Shown here piece by piece: positions 14,922-24,961 of a stretch of 34,699 nt of DNA. The notes under the pieces were generated by a model that ran no database searches, was not told where the DNA came from, and was given only the letters and a program-made list of their open reading frames with translations. This DNA comes from Clostridia bacterium (lineage in GTDB: Bacteria > Bacillota > Clostridia > Oscillospirales > CAG-272). Within the stretch, counting starts at the first letter, position 1. Each line of letters starts with the position of its first letter. Location of the stretch: positions 1-34,699 of the forward strand of contig JAFQOP010000004.1 in the NCBI GenBank assembly GCA_017403155.1, in the 5' to 3' direction. The position numbers were made by a program, and so were the translations under genes.

Positions 14922-16222
14922 ACTCTATCTACGATATAATTGTAAAAAAGAGACACGGCGGCGCACTCACAGACCGTGAGATACGCGACGCCGTTGCCGA
15001 ATACACAAACGGAAACGTACCCGACTACCAGATGTCCGCCCTGCTTATGGCAATATGCTGCAACGGAATGGACGGGAGGGAGACGGCGACTCTCACCGAC
15101 GCCATTGCTACCTCGGGCGAAATGCTCGACCTCTCCTCGCTCGGTGAGCTGTCAGTCGACAAGCACTCGACGGGAGGCGTTGGTGACAAGACCACCCTCG
15201 TGGCTATTCCGATAGCAGCCGCCCTCGGCTGCAAGATAGCGAAGATGTCGGGCAGAGGACTCGGACACACGGGTGGCACGGTTGACAAGCTGGAGTCGAT
15301 AGACGGCTTCAGGACTACCCTCACAAAGGAGGAGTTTATAAGTCAGGTGCAGAAAATCGGTGTTGCCGTAATCGGGCAAAGCGAGAATCTCGCCCCTGCT
15401 GATAAAAAAATCTATGCCCTGCGCGACGTTACGGCAACTGTGGACTCCATACCCCTCATCACCTCGTCGGTGATGGGAAAGAAGCTCGCCTCGGGCGCTC
15501 ACTCGATAGTGCTTGACGTGAAGTATGGCTCGGGCTCCTTTATGAAGACTGTCACGGATGCCGAGAGGCTCGCTCGGAATATGGTGGAGATAGGAAAACG
15601 GTGCGGCAGACGCACAGCGGCGCTCATCACCGACATGGACACACCTCTCGGAGAGTGCATCGGCAATATTCTCGAGGTCAAAGAGGCTATAAAAACGTTA
15701 CACGGGTCAGGTCCGCGCGACCTGTATGAGCTCTCTGTTGAGCTCGCGGCAATGATGGCGAACCTCTCGCTCGGCATCCCCCACCCCACCGCAATGGAGC
15801 GCGCGCAGGAGGCAGTGAAGGACGGGAGCGCCCTCGCAACACTGCGCGCGTGGGTCGAGGCGCAGGGGGGCAACGGAGAGCTGATTGCTCACCCCGAGCA
15901 CTTCCCCGAGGCAAGATACTCCCGAGAAGTTTCGGCATCGGCGGACGGCTACATCGGCTCAATGGATGCCGAGCGCATAGGTCTCATCTCGGTCTCGCTC
16001 GGTGCAGGCAGAGAGAAGAAGGGAGACCCCATCGACTATGCGGCAGGCATTGTGCTGAAGAAGAAAACGGGAGACAGAGTAAGGCGCGGTGAGGTTGTTG
16101 CGACGCTCCTCACCGACAGAGCCGAAACGCTGGAGGGTGCTGTGGCACATTTCGCCTATGCCTACACCGTCACGGACACACAGCCCGAGCGCAAGCCACT
16201 TATACACGAAATAATCACCTGA
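14918..16222 (+). CDS. pdp: Pyrimidine-nucleoside phosphorylase
   Basis: The product has 434 residues from ATG 14918, which overlaps the cdd stop; the frame extends upstream but only through cdd. Signature segments are DKHSTGGVGDKTTL and KMSGRGLGHTGGTVDKLESI (phosphate and pyrimidine binding), and KYGSGSFMKT. It phosphorolyses thymidine, uridine and deoxyuridine to base and pentose-1-phosphate. The family includes thymidine phosphorylase DeoA; Bacillota members are usually the broader Pdp, so this name is chosen, but deoA is an acceptable alternative. It closes the operon, with a GC-rich hairpin just downstream. Confidence 0.94.
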   Translation: MNSIYDIIVKKRHGGALTDREIRDAVAEYTNGNVPDYQMSALLMAICCNGMDGRETATLTDAIATSGEMLDLSSLGELSVDKHSTGGVGDKTTLVAIPIAAALGCKIAKMSGRGLGHTGGTVDKLESIDGFRTTLTKEEFISQVQKIGVAVIGQSENLAPADKKIYALRDVTATVDSIPLITSSVMGKKLASGAHSIVLDVKYGSGSFMKTVTDAERLARNMVEIGKRCGRRTAALITDMDTPLGECIGNILEVKEAIKTLHGSGPRDLYELSVELAAMMANLSLGIPHPTAMERAQEAVKDGSALATLRAWVEAQGGNGELIAHPEHFPEARYSREVSASADGYIGSMDAERIGLISVSLGAGREKKGDPIDYAAGIVLKKKTGDRVRRGEVVATLLTDRAETLEGAVAHFAYAYTVTDTQPERKPLIHEIIT

Positions 16223-16226
16223 AAAA

Positions 16227-16258
16227 AGGGGCGCCACGGCGCCCTTCTTTCTTTTTTA
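16227..16258 (+). terminator. Intrinsic terminator of the nucleoside operon
   Basis: GGGCGC, loop CACG, GCGCCC with flanking G-T and A-T extension, followed by a pyrimidine-rich tract ending in TTTTTT. Begins 5 bp after the pdp stop. Confidence 0.8.
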
Positions 16259-16302
16259 AATAAATATTTTTATTGTTAAATTTATAATTTTTGCGCGCGC
16301 TA

Positions 16303-16331
16303 TTGATTTTGGCTCTCCGTTATGATAAAAT
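16303..16331 (+). promoter_or_regulatory. Promoter of the ATP synthase operon
   Basis: TTGATT, 17 bp spacer, TAAAAT. A second TATAAT lies at 16368-16373 but has no -35 at a suitable distance. The leader from this promoter would be about 58 nt and is AT-rich. Confidence 0.55.
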
Positions 16332-16396
16332 TGTTATTAATTACGGTAAAATTTATCCTTTTATGGATATAATTTAACTGTAAATAAGGAGGAGCT

Positions 16397-16681
16397 ATGT
16401 ATCAGAGGTTTACGGGCGCGCTCTACGTCATAAACATTATAGTGCAGGCAGCCTTCACTCTGCTCACCCCTGCGGGGCTGATGTTCCTCTTAAGCTGGCT
16501 TCTCGTAGACAGGTGCGGCGCGCCTACGTGGATATACGCCGTTACGATAACGGTCGGAGTGCTCGCGGGCTTCATCTCTATGATACGCTTCGTGATAAGC
16601 GCGTCGGAGGGGCTTGAGAGGCTCGAGCGAGAGCGCGAGAAAAACAACAAAAACACAAAAAACGACAAAAAGCAAGGTTGA
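16397..16681 (+). CDS. atpZ: AtpZ/AtpI-type small membrane protein of the ATP synthase operon
   Basis: The product has 94 residues with two hydrophobic helices (~9-35 and ~42-68), then a highly charged tail rich in Glu, Arg, Lys and Asn. A strong site, AAGGAGGAGCT, precedes the ATG. Position (first in the operon, before an I-like gene and atpB) and topology match AtpZ/AtpI proteins, which help assemble the c-ring or import Mg2+. Sequence alone would not be enough to separate AtpZ from AtpI. Ends 8 bp before the next gene. Confidence 0.75.
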   Translation: MYQRFTGALYVINIIVQAAFTLLTPAGLMFLLSWLLVDRCGAPTWIYAVTITVGVLAGFISMIRFVISASEGLERLEREREKNNKNTKNDKKQG

Positions 16682-16689
16682 AACATAAA

Positions 16690-17151
16690 ATGAACAAAAC
16701 GAAGTTACCTTTTTATGAGATATTCTCGCTGATAATCGGCGAGGCTGTGGTAGGCGCGGCAATATGCGCCGTATTTCTCATCATAAAAAAATTCGAGCTT
16801 AACGTGCTGCTCGGCGCTTCGCTCGGTGCGGCACTCACGGTGCTTAATTTTGTTGCACTGGCAATCGCCTCTACCCGCGCGATAAACCGCGCCCTTGAAG
16901 CAAGGGGAGAGGGCGAGATGGACGACGAGGCAGCGGCGGCATTTGCAAAGGAGCATCAGGCAAAGCTGCAGCTGGTTATGACCGTGTCTTATATAGTAAG
17001 GATACTCTCACTTCTCGGAGCACTCATCGTGGCATTTATATTAAGCGAGGTGTTCAACCCCATCGCCACAGCGATTCCCCTGCTGCTTTTCCGCCCGATA
17101 CTTATGATTTCACAAATGATTTTAAAGAAAAGGAGGAGCCTCAATGGATAG
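16690..17151 (+). CDS. atpI: ATP synthase subunit I-like membrane protein
   Basis: The product has 153 residues from ATG 16690 (an upstream in-frame TTG at 16678 is unlikely). Four hydrophobic helices (~8-30, 36-58, 98-120, 122-145) with a charged loop (ARGEGEMDDEAAAA) between the two pairs. The GASLGAALTVLNFVALA segment and location before atpB fit the AtpI/subunit I family, which assists c-ring assembly. Overlaps atpB by 8 bp, with the atpB ribosome binding site AAAGGAGGAG inside its 3' end. Family members diverge widely, so the name rests on context as much as sequence. Confidence 0.7.
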   Translation: MNKTKLPFYEIFSLIIGEAVVGAAICAVFLIIKKFELNVLLGASLGAALTVLNFVALAIASTRAINRALEARGEGEMDDEAAAAFAKEHQAKLQLVMTVSYIVRILSLLGALIVAFILSEVFNPIATAIPLLLFRPILMISQMILKKRRSLNG

Positions 17152-17914
17152 TGTTGCTAACGGCCCTAAGGTGTATTTTGCGATACACACCCCCTGGTTC
17201 ACTATAAACGTAACGCAAACTGCTCTTACCATTCTCATTTGCTCTATACTTCTCACCGTGCTCGCCTTGATAATCAGGCGCGGACTCAAAAAGCGCCCCG
17301 GCGGCTTTCAGGTTGTGGTGGAAAAGCTCGTTAATATGCTCTACGGTCTGGTGTCCGACACGATGGGCGCGCATAACGTAAGATTTGCTCCCTATATCGG
17401 CACGCTATTTCTCTCCTCAATGATATGCACCCTGCTCGGCATGACTCAGGTTCTTCGCTCGGCTACGGCAGACCTCTCGGTAACGCTGGCGTGGGCACTC
17501 GTAACGACGGGTATGGTGTGGTATAACAGCATCAAAAATCTGGGCTTCAAGGCGTGGCTAAAGGGCTTTACCGAGCCTATCGTGGTTATGACGCCTATGA
17601 ATATCGTATCTGAGATTGCACAGCCTATCTCCCTCGCCTTCCGTCACTTCGGAAACGTTGCGGGCGGCGGCGTTCTTACCGCGCTTATATATACCTCGCT
17701 CGGCGGACTGACGAGTATATTGTTTGGCTGGATATCTGAGGCTTTCAGCCTCATTCCCTTCCTGCAGATAGGTATTCCCGCGGTGCTGTCCATCTATTTC
17801 GACCTCTTCTCCGGCTTCGTGCAGGCGCTGGTATTTTCCCTTCTCACGATGGTATACGTTGGCGCCGCCTGCCCTCCCCCGGCACAGCCCGAGGTCGCAA
17901 ACGATTCAGAATAA
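17144..17914 (+). CDS. atpB: F-type ATP synthase subunit a
   Basis: The product has 256 residues with five to six membrane helices. The decisive motif is PISLAFRHFGNVAGG (~residues 178-192): its Arg is the essential stator charge that strips the ion from subunit c. N-terminal YFAIHTPWFTINVTQ is the usual short outside segment. Subunit a forms the ion half-channels together with the c-ring. Starts inside atpI after a strong AGGAGGAG site; 38 bp separate it from atpE. Confidence 0.95.
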   Translation: MDSVANGPKVYFAIHTPWFTINVTQTALTILICSILLTVLALIIRRGLKKRPGGFQVVVEKLVNMLYGLVSDTMGAHNVRFAPYIGTLFLSSMICTLLGMTQVLRSATADLSVTLAWALVTTGMVWYNSIKNLGFKAWLKGFTEPIVVMTPMNIVSEIAQPISLAFRHFGNVAGGGVLTALIYTSLGGLTSILFGWISEAFSLIPFLQIGIPAVLSIYFDLFSGFVQALVFSLLTMVYVGAACPPPAQPEVANDSE

Positions 17915-17940
17915 GCAAAAAAATAAAATATAAATTCTAG

Positions 17941-18186
<246 letters not shown>

Positions 18187-18221
18187 TTAAAAGCAAAAAG
18201 TTAAAATTTTAGGAGAAACCT

Positions 18222-18743
18222 ATGTGGTTAGAGGCTTTTACAGACAAATTTGAAGCGTTTGTAGGCGTTAATCCCTTTACTATGCTATTCGCATGGGTCA
18301 ACCTGCTTATCCTCTATTTCATTCTCAAGAAGCTCCTCTTCAAGCCCGTGAAGAAGATGATCGACACGCGCCAGAAGGAGATCGACGATATGTACTCGGA
18401 CGCAGAGGAGGCAAAGACGTCCTCCGAGGCTATGAGGGTCGAATATGAGAAGCGGCTCGAGAGTGCAAACGAGGAGAGCGAGGAGATTCTCAAGCGCGCG
18501 GTGCGCCGCGCACAGCTGCGCGAGGAGGAGATTCTCCGCGAGGCAGGCGTGAAGGCGCAGAGAGTGCTCGAGCGCGCAGAGGAGCAGGTTGCCCTCGAGA
18601 AAAAGCGCGCGCTAAACGAGGTCAAGGACGAGGTGTCCGAGATGGCGATAGGCATCGCCGCCGCGGTCATCGAGCGAGACGTTGACAAGGGTGAGCACGA
18701 GGCTATGATAGACGACTTCATCAAAAAGATAGGTAGCGAGTGA
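18222..18743 (+). CDS. atpF: F-type ATP synthase subunit b
   Basis: The product has 173 residues. One N-terminal membrane helix (~residues 18-38, TMLFAWVNLLILYFILKKLLF) is followed by a long, almost uninterrupted charged helix with heptad spacing (~45-150), the peripheral stalk that holds the delta subunit. FKPVKKMIDTRQKEI after the membrane helix is family-typical. TTTTAGGAGAAACCT precedes the ATG. Its TGA overlaps the atpH ATG by one base. Confidence 0.94.
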   Translation: MWLEAFTDKFEAFVGVNPFTMLFAWVNLLILYFILKKLLFKPVKKMIDTRQKEIDDMYSDAEEAKTSSEAMRVEYEKRLESANEESEEILKRAVRRAQLREEEILREAGVKAQRVLERAEEQVALEKKRALNEVKDEVSEMAIGIAAAVIERDVDKGEHEAMIDDFIKKIGSE

Positions 18744-19276
18744 TGACGGTAAGATCTGAATACGGACACGCCCTCTACCTCCTGGCAAGGGAGATAGACG
18801 GAGTCGAGAGAATTAAGGAGGATCTTACGGTAGCATACACAGCTATCAGGGATAATCCCGATTTTGAAAAGCTGCTTGACACCCCCGCTATACCGAGGGA
18901 TGAAAAGCTCGCGCTTGCGGACGGGGCGCTCGGCACACTTGACGAGTGCGTTTTGAATCTTATCAAGATTCTCTCCGACAAGCATTCCGTTTCTACCCTG
19001 CCCGACGTATATGCGACCTACATCGCCCTCTACAACGAGGACTGTGGCATTGAGGAGGTAGAGGCGGTTACCGCCCTTCCCATGACGGAGGAGCAGCTGA
19101 ATGCCCTCAAGGCGAGGCTGGACTCCGTAACGGGCAAAAACACTGTTATACGCAATACCGTTGACCCGTCGATACTCGGCGGTGTGAAGCTGAGGTATGA
19201 GGGAAAGCAGATAGACGGCTCGCTCAAAACGCGCCTCGACAGCTTTGCCGATGCTCTCAGGGATATTGTAATCTAA
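18743..19276 (+). CDS. atpH: F-type ATP synthase subunit delta
   Basis: The product has 177 residues from ATG 18743, which shares a base with the atpF stop; a GTG three bases earlier is possible. N-terminal helical domain ([12 protein letters not shown]) binds the tops of alpha subunits; the C-terminal part ends with the family signature [26 protein letters not shown]. It links F1 to the b stalk. No unusual feature. Confidence 0.93.
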   Translation: MTVRSEYGHALYLLAREIDGVERIKEDLTVAYTAIRDNPDFEKLLDTPAIPRDEKLALADGALGTLDECVLNLIKILSDKHSVSTLPDVYATYIALYNEDCGIEEVEAVTALPMTEEQLNALKARLDSVTGKNTVIRNTVDPSILGGVKLRYEGKQIDGSLKTRLDSFADALRDIVI

Positions 19277-19298
19277 AAAGAAGAAAACGGGGAATAAC

Positions 19299-20813
19299 AT
19301 GCAATCAAGAATTGATGATATTAGCAAGGTAATCAAGGAGCAGATCCGTAACTACTCGAAGAAGATCGAGCAGGACGAGGTCGGCTATGTTATCTCTGTC
19401 GGTGACGGAATCTCGAAGGTATACGGACTTGATAAGTGCTGTGCCAACGAGCTGCTCGAATTTTCAAACGGCTCCTTCGGTATGGCGCTCAACCTCGAGG
19501 AGAGCTCGGTCAGCGCAGTTCTGCTCGGCAACGACGTCGGTATCAGCGAGGGAAGCCTCGTAAAGAGGACGGGCAAGGTCGTATCCGTTCCCGTCGGTGA
19601 ACAGATGATTGGCAGAGTCGTAAACGCACTCGGTCAGCCCATCGACGCAAAGGGACCGATTACGGCAAGCGAGTACCGCCCAATCGAGCGACGCGCGTAC
19701 GGAATCATTGAAAGAAAGTCTGTTTCGGTGCCCCTTCAGACGGGCATCAAGGCAATCGACTCTATGATACCGATAGGACGCGGACAGAGAGAGCTGATTA
19801 TAGGAGACAGACAGACGGGAAAAACCGTCATTGCAACAGATACGATAATAAACCAGCGCGGTAAGGACGTGATATGCATCTACGTTGCGATAGGACAGAA
19901 GCAGTCCACCGTAACCGAGGTCGTTGACACGCTGTATAAGAACGGGGCAATGGACTACACGATAGTCGTTTCCGCTACTGCGTCCGACCCCGCCCCCCTG
20001 CAGTACATTGCTCCCTACGCGGGCTGTGCTATGGGTGAATACTTTATGGACAAGGGACGCGACGTGCTCGTTGTCTACGATGACCTTTCCAAGCACGCGG
20101 TGGCATACAGAGCACTCTCGCTGCTTATCAGGCGCCCCCCCGGCAGAGAGGCATATCCCGGTGACGTATTCTACCTTCATTCCCGTCTGCTTGAGAGAGC
20201 GGCAAGGCTCTCCGACGAATACGGCGGCGGCTCGCTTACCGCCCTGCCGATAATCGAGACGCAGGCAGGCGACGTTTCGGCATATATACCCACCAACGTA
20301 ATATCTATAACCGACGGACAGATATTCCTCGAGACGGAGCTCTTCCACGCGGGCGTGCGCCCTGCGGTAAACCCGGGCATCTCGGTGTCCCGAGTCGGCG
20401 GCAACGCACAGATAAAGGCGATGAAGAAGGTCTCGGGAACTCTCAAGCTGCTCTACTCGCAGTACAGAGAGCTGCAGAGCTTCGCGCAGTTTGGCTCCGA
20501 CCTTGACGCAGACACCAAGGCAAGACTTGAACAGGGTGCCAGAATCGTTGAGGTGCTCAAGCAGGGCAGAAACTCGCCCATCGAGGTTGAGCTGCAGATA
20601 GCGATAATCTATGCCGTTGTAAACAATCTGCTCTCGGATATTGCGGTAGAGGATATTCACCGCTTCGAGGAGGGGCTCTTTGAGCAGCTCGTTGCCACGA
20701 AGGATTCTCTTCTCGGTGCAATCAAGGAGAGCGGTGTTCTCACCCCCGAAATTGAGGCAGAGCTGCGCGCTGCAATCCTTTCCTTCAAGGAAAAATTTCT
20801 CGGAAGAGAGTAA
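19299..20813 (+). CDS. atpA: F-type ATP synthase subunit alpha
   Basis: The product has 504 residues, normal length. The N-terminal beta-barrel, a P-loop GDRQTGKT at 169-176, and downstream [24 protein letters not shown] and [16 protein letters not shown] are all intact; the arginine finger region is in [11 protein letters not shown] (~365-375). It forms the non-catalytic nucleotide sites of F1. ATG follows AACGGGGAATAAC, a moderate site. Confidence 0.97.
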   Translation: MQSRIDDISKVIKEQIRNYSKKIEQDEVGYVISVGDGISKVYGLDKCCANELLEFSNGSFGMALNLEESSVSAVLLGNDVGISEGSLVKRTGKVVSVPVGEQMIGRVVNALGQPIDAKGPITASEYRPIERRAYGIIERKSVSVPLQTGIKAIDSMIPIGRGQRELIIGDRQTGKTVIATDTIINQRGKDVICIYVAIGQKQSTVTEVVDTLYKNGAMDYTIVVSATASDPAPLQYIAPYAGCAMGEYFMDKGRDVLVVYDDLSKHAVAYRALSLLIRRPPGREAYPGDVFYLHSRLLERAARLSDEYGGGSLTALPIIETQAGDVSAYIPTNVISITDGQIFLETELFHAGVRPAVNPGISVSRVGGNAQIKAMKKVSGTLKLLYSQYRELQSFAQFGSDLDADTKARLEQGARIVEVLKQGRNSPIEVELQIAIIYAVVNNLLSDIAVEDIHRFEEGLFEQLVATKDSLLGAIKESGVLTPEIEAELRAAILSFKEKFLGRE

Positions 20814-20827
20814 AGGAGGGGTAAGCG

Positions 20828-21670
20828 ATGGCAGGCGCATCAATGAACGATATTAAAGCACGGATAAAGAGCGTCGAGAGCACGATGCAGATAACCAAGG
20901 CTATGGAGCTTGTCGCTACCTCTAAGCTACGCCGTGCGAGAGAAAGAGTTGAGGCATCCCGTCCATTTTGCACAATGCTCGGAAAAATGATTGACACCGT
21001 CAAGGGTGTCGCGCCTCTTGCCGAGACCGGCTGGTTCTCAGCCAATGAGGGCAAAACGCTCTTTATTATGATAGCGGGTGACAGAGGTTTGGCAGGAGGA
21101 TATAATTCTAATGTATTCCGCCTCACCGAGATGCTCGCAGGGGGCAAGGAGGCAATCTACCTCCCCATTGGAAAGAAGGCAACCGAATATCTTCGCCACA
21201 GAGGTCGCGAGCTGCTGCTCGACTACGATATCCTCGCAGGGGACGTCAGGGTCGGCACGGCGCATCGCCTCTCACGCAGTGTATGCGACGGCTATCTCGA
21301 GGGAAAATTCACACGGGTGGTGCTCGTCTACACGAAATTCCAGTCTATGATGACCCAGCTTCCCGTCTACGAGGAGCTTCTGCCCCTCGGCGGTGAGAGC
21401 ACATCCGACGCGGCGGGCGACCCGATATTCGAGGAGGAGCCCGAGGAAATGCTCGAGAGAATCGTACGCCACTACGTGAGCGGAGTTATCTACTCGGCAG
21501 TGTGCGAGTCTCTGGCGAGCGAGTCGGGAGCCAGACGCAGCGCAATGAACGCGGCAAACAAGAACGCAGGCGAGATGATAGACACACTTATGCTCAAATT
21601 CAACAGAGCAAGACAGGCGGTAATCACCCAGGAGATTACCGAGATAGTATCGGGAGCCGAGGCACTCTAG
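20828..21670 (+). CDS. atpG: F-type ATP synthase subunit gamma
   Basis: The product has 280 residues. N-terminal helix NDIKARIKSVESTMQITKAMELVATSKLRRA and the C-terminal helix SGARRSAMNAANKNAGEMIDTLMLKFNRARQAVITQEITEI (quoted in part: AMNAANKNA and RQAVITQEI) make the coiled-coil rotor shaft. The middle domain begins at MIAGDRGLAGGYNSNV. AAAGGAGGGGTAAGCG precedes the ATG, 14 bp after atpA. Confidence 0.95.
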   Translation: MAGASMNDIKARIKSVESTMQITKAMELVATSKLRRARERVEASRPFCTMLGKMIDTVKGVAPLAETGWFSANEGKTLFIMIAGDRGLAGGYNSNVFRLTEMLAGGKEAIYLPIGKKATEYLRHRGRELLLDYDILAGDVRVGTAHRLSRSVCDGYLEGKFTRVVLVYTKFQSMMTQLPVYEELLPLGGESTSDAAGDPIFEEEPEEMLERIVRHYVSGVIYSAVCESLASESGARRSAMNAANKNAGEMIDTLMLKFNRARQAVITQEITEIVSGAEAL

Positions 21671-23104
<1,434 letters not shown>

Positions 23105-23146
23105 TCCCTGCCCTTCTTTGAAAAAGTAATAGGTAAAGGAAATGAT

Positions 23147-23551
23147 ATGAACAAATTTCCACTGAAGATATCTACACCCGAGGGCGTTAAGTTTGACGGA
23201 GGGGCTGTCAGCCTGCTCGTCAAGTGCACCGAGGGCGACGTTGAAATTCTCGCAGGACACACCGACTTTGTTGGCACTCTTGCCACGGGCAGAGCCAGAG
23301 TCAGGAGCGAGGACGGAAACGAGAGATACGCATCCATATCGGGCGGCTTCATCGTTGTGAAGGGCGGCGAAGTAATGCTCGCGACAGATGCCTTTGAATA
23401 TGCCGACGAGATAGATATCGAAAGAGCAAGGGCGGCAAAGGAAAATGCCGAGCGCAAAATAAGAAACGCGGCAAACGACGTCGACCTTGGACGCGCAGAA
23501 ATGAAGCTGAAGCGCGCACTCAACAGAATTAAGGTGTATGAACTGAAATGA
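23147..23551 (+). CDS. atpC: F-type ATP synthase subunit epsilon
   Basis: The product has 134 residues: an N-terminal beta-sandwich (FPLKISTPEGVKFDG, GDVEILAGHTDFVGTLATGRARV, SISGGFIVVKGGEVMLATDAFEYADEID) and a C-terminal helix pair (~90-134) able to extend and inhibit the enzyme. AGGTAAAGGAAATGAT precedes the ATG. The stop overlaps the pepT ATG by four bases (ATGA), an unusual operon partner. Confidence 0.93.
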   Translation: MNKFPLKISTPEGVKFDGGAVSLLVKCTEGDVEILAGHTDFVGTLATGRARVRSEDGNERYASISGGFIVVKGGEVMLATDAFEYADEIDIERARAAKENAERKIRNAANDVDLGRAEMKLKRALNRIKVYELK

Positions 23552-24768
23552 AAAGCTACGAAAGATTTCTGAAATACGTCGCATATCCCACAGCCTCCGA
23601 CGAGGAATGCCCGAGCTGCCCGAGCAGCGAGGGTCAGTGGGCACTCGCAAGAGCGCTTGTTGAAGAGCTGAACTCCCTCGGGCTTGAAGCTACGGTTGAC
23701 GAGCACTGCTACTTGTATGCAACTCTGGAGGCAAACGTGGATACGGCTGCGCCCACTATCGGTCTTATCGCACATATGGACACGTCGAGCGAGGCGTCAG
23801 GCGAAAATATCAAGCCGAGGGTAATAAGATATGAGGGCGGCGATATCCTCCTGAACGAGGAGAAGGCAATCACGATGAGGGTGGAGGACTATCCCGTGCT
23901 CCCCTACTACGTCAGCCACAATCTTATAGTAACCGACGGCACCACCCTGCTCGGTGCAGACGACAAGGCCGGAATTGCCGAAATTATCTCTGCTATTGAG
24001 AAAATAATTGACACGGGTGCCCCCCACGGCAAAATTAAAATAGCCTTCACCCCCGACGAGGAGATAGGCAGAGGTGCCGACCTCTTTGACGTCGAGGGCT
24101 TCGGTGCCGACTACGCCTACACCGTAGACGGCGGCAGAATAGGCGAGATCGAGTATGAGAACTTCAATGCAGCAAGTGCCAAAATTAAGGTAAACGGTGT
24201 ATCTATCCACCCGGGCTCCGCCAAGGGAAAGATGAAAAATGCCGCAACAGTTGCAATGGAATTCCACTCCCTTCTCCCCGCGGACGAGATTCCCGAAAAA
24301 ACCGAGGGCTATGAGGGCTTCCACCACCTGCTCTCCATGCACGGTGAGTGCGAGTGTGCAAATCTCGCGTACATAATCCGCGACCACGATATGACTCTCT
24401 TCGAGAAGAAGAAGGCGCAGTTCATCGAGGCAGCAAGAAAAATCAACGAAAAATACGGCGAGGGCACGCTTCTTCTCACCCTCACCGACAGCTACTTCAA
24501 TATGAAGGAAAAAATAGAGCCGTGTATGTACACGGTCGAGCGCGCAAGGCAGGCAATGCTCGACGAGGATATCACCCCCGTCACCGTTCCGATACGCGGC
24601 GGCACTGACGGTGCCAGACTCTCCTTTATGGGGCTTCCCTGCCCCAACCTCTGCACGGGCGGCGAGAACTTCCACTCCCGCTTCGAGTTCATCTCCTGCG
24701 AGGTTATGGAAAAAATCACCGACATCCTCGTGCGCCTGCTCACCAACGCCGCAGGGCTCGATAAATAA
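23548..24768 (+). CDS. pepT: Peptidase T (tripeptide aminopeptidase)
   Basis: The product has 406 residues, family length. The co-catalytic zinc ligands of M20B are all present: GLIAHMDTSSEA (His, Asp), LGADDKAGIAEI (bridging Asp), TPDEEIGRGAD (catalytic Glu and ligand Glu), YTVDGGRIGE (Asp) and GGENFHSRFEF (His). It removes N-terminal residues from tripeptides in the cytoplasm. ATGA overlap with atpC implies co-translation with the ATP synthase. A strong terminator lies 2 bp beyond the stop. Confidence 0.96.
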   Translation: MKSYERFLKYVAYPTASDEECPSCPSSEGQWALARALVEELNSLGLEATVDEHCYLYATLEANVDTAAPTIGLIAHMDTSSEASGENIKPRVIRYEGGDILLNEEKAITMRVEDYPVLPYYVSHNLIVTDGTTLLGADDKAGIAEIISAIEKIIDTGAPHGKIKIAFTPDEEIGRGADLFDVEGFGADYAYTVDGGRIGEIEYENFNAASAKIKVNGVSIHPGSAKGKMKNAATVAMEFHSLLPADEIPEKTEGYEGFHHLLSMHGECECANLAYIIRDHDMTLFEKKKAQFIEAARKINEKYGEGTLLLTLTDSYFNMKEKIEPCMYTVERARQAMLDEDITPVTVPIRGGTDGARLSFMGLPCPNLCTGGENFHSRFEFISCEVMEKITDILVRLLTNAAGLDK

Positions 24769-24770
24769 TA

Positions 24771-24806
24771 AAAAAACGCGACACGGATGCCCGTGTCGCG
24801 TTTTTT
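24771..24806 (+). terminator. Intrinsic terminator of the ATP synthase-pepT operon
   Basis: A perfect 16-bp stem, AAAAAACGCGACACGG with CCGTGTCGCGTTTTTT, and a 4-nt loop, ending in a T-run. The A-rich 5' arm makes it usable on both strands. Confidence 0.92.
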
Positions 24807-24864
24807 CGTTCTGTGTAGGATACTATTCTCTTCACACATTGTATAAGATATTTTTCTGGAGAGA

Positions 24865-24923
24865 AACCCCGTTCTTCTTGCTGCCGGGCGTAGTTACCTA
24901 CGTCAAGGCAAGAAAACGGGGTT
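24865..24923. repeat. Complex stem-loop between pepT and gdhA
   Basis: AACCCCGTT and TTCTTGC (with one bulged C between) pair with GCAAGAA and AACGGGGTT, giving a 16-bp outer stem. An internal loop (24882-24888 against 24903-24907) leads to an inner stem CGTAG-TTAC-CTACG. Neither side has a proper T-run, and a separate terminator already serves pepT, so it is not a plain terminator. It could be an RNA element at the end of the gdhA transcript or a small palindromic repeat. Confidence 0.6.
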
Positions 24924-24961
24924 AAAAACCTTTTTAAGATTTTGTTCTCTCAAAAAATTAC

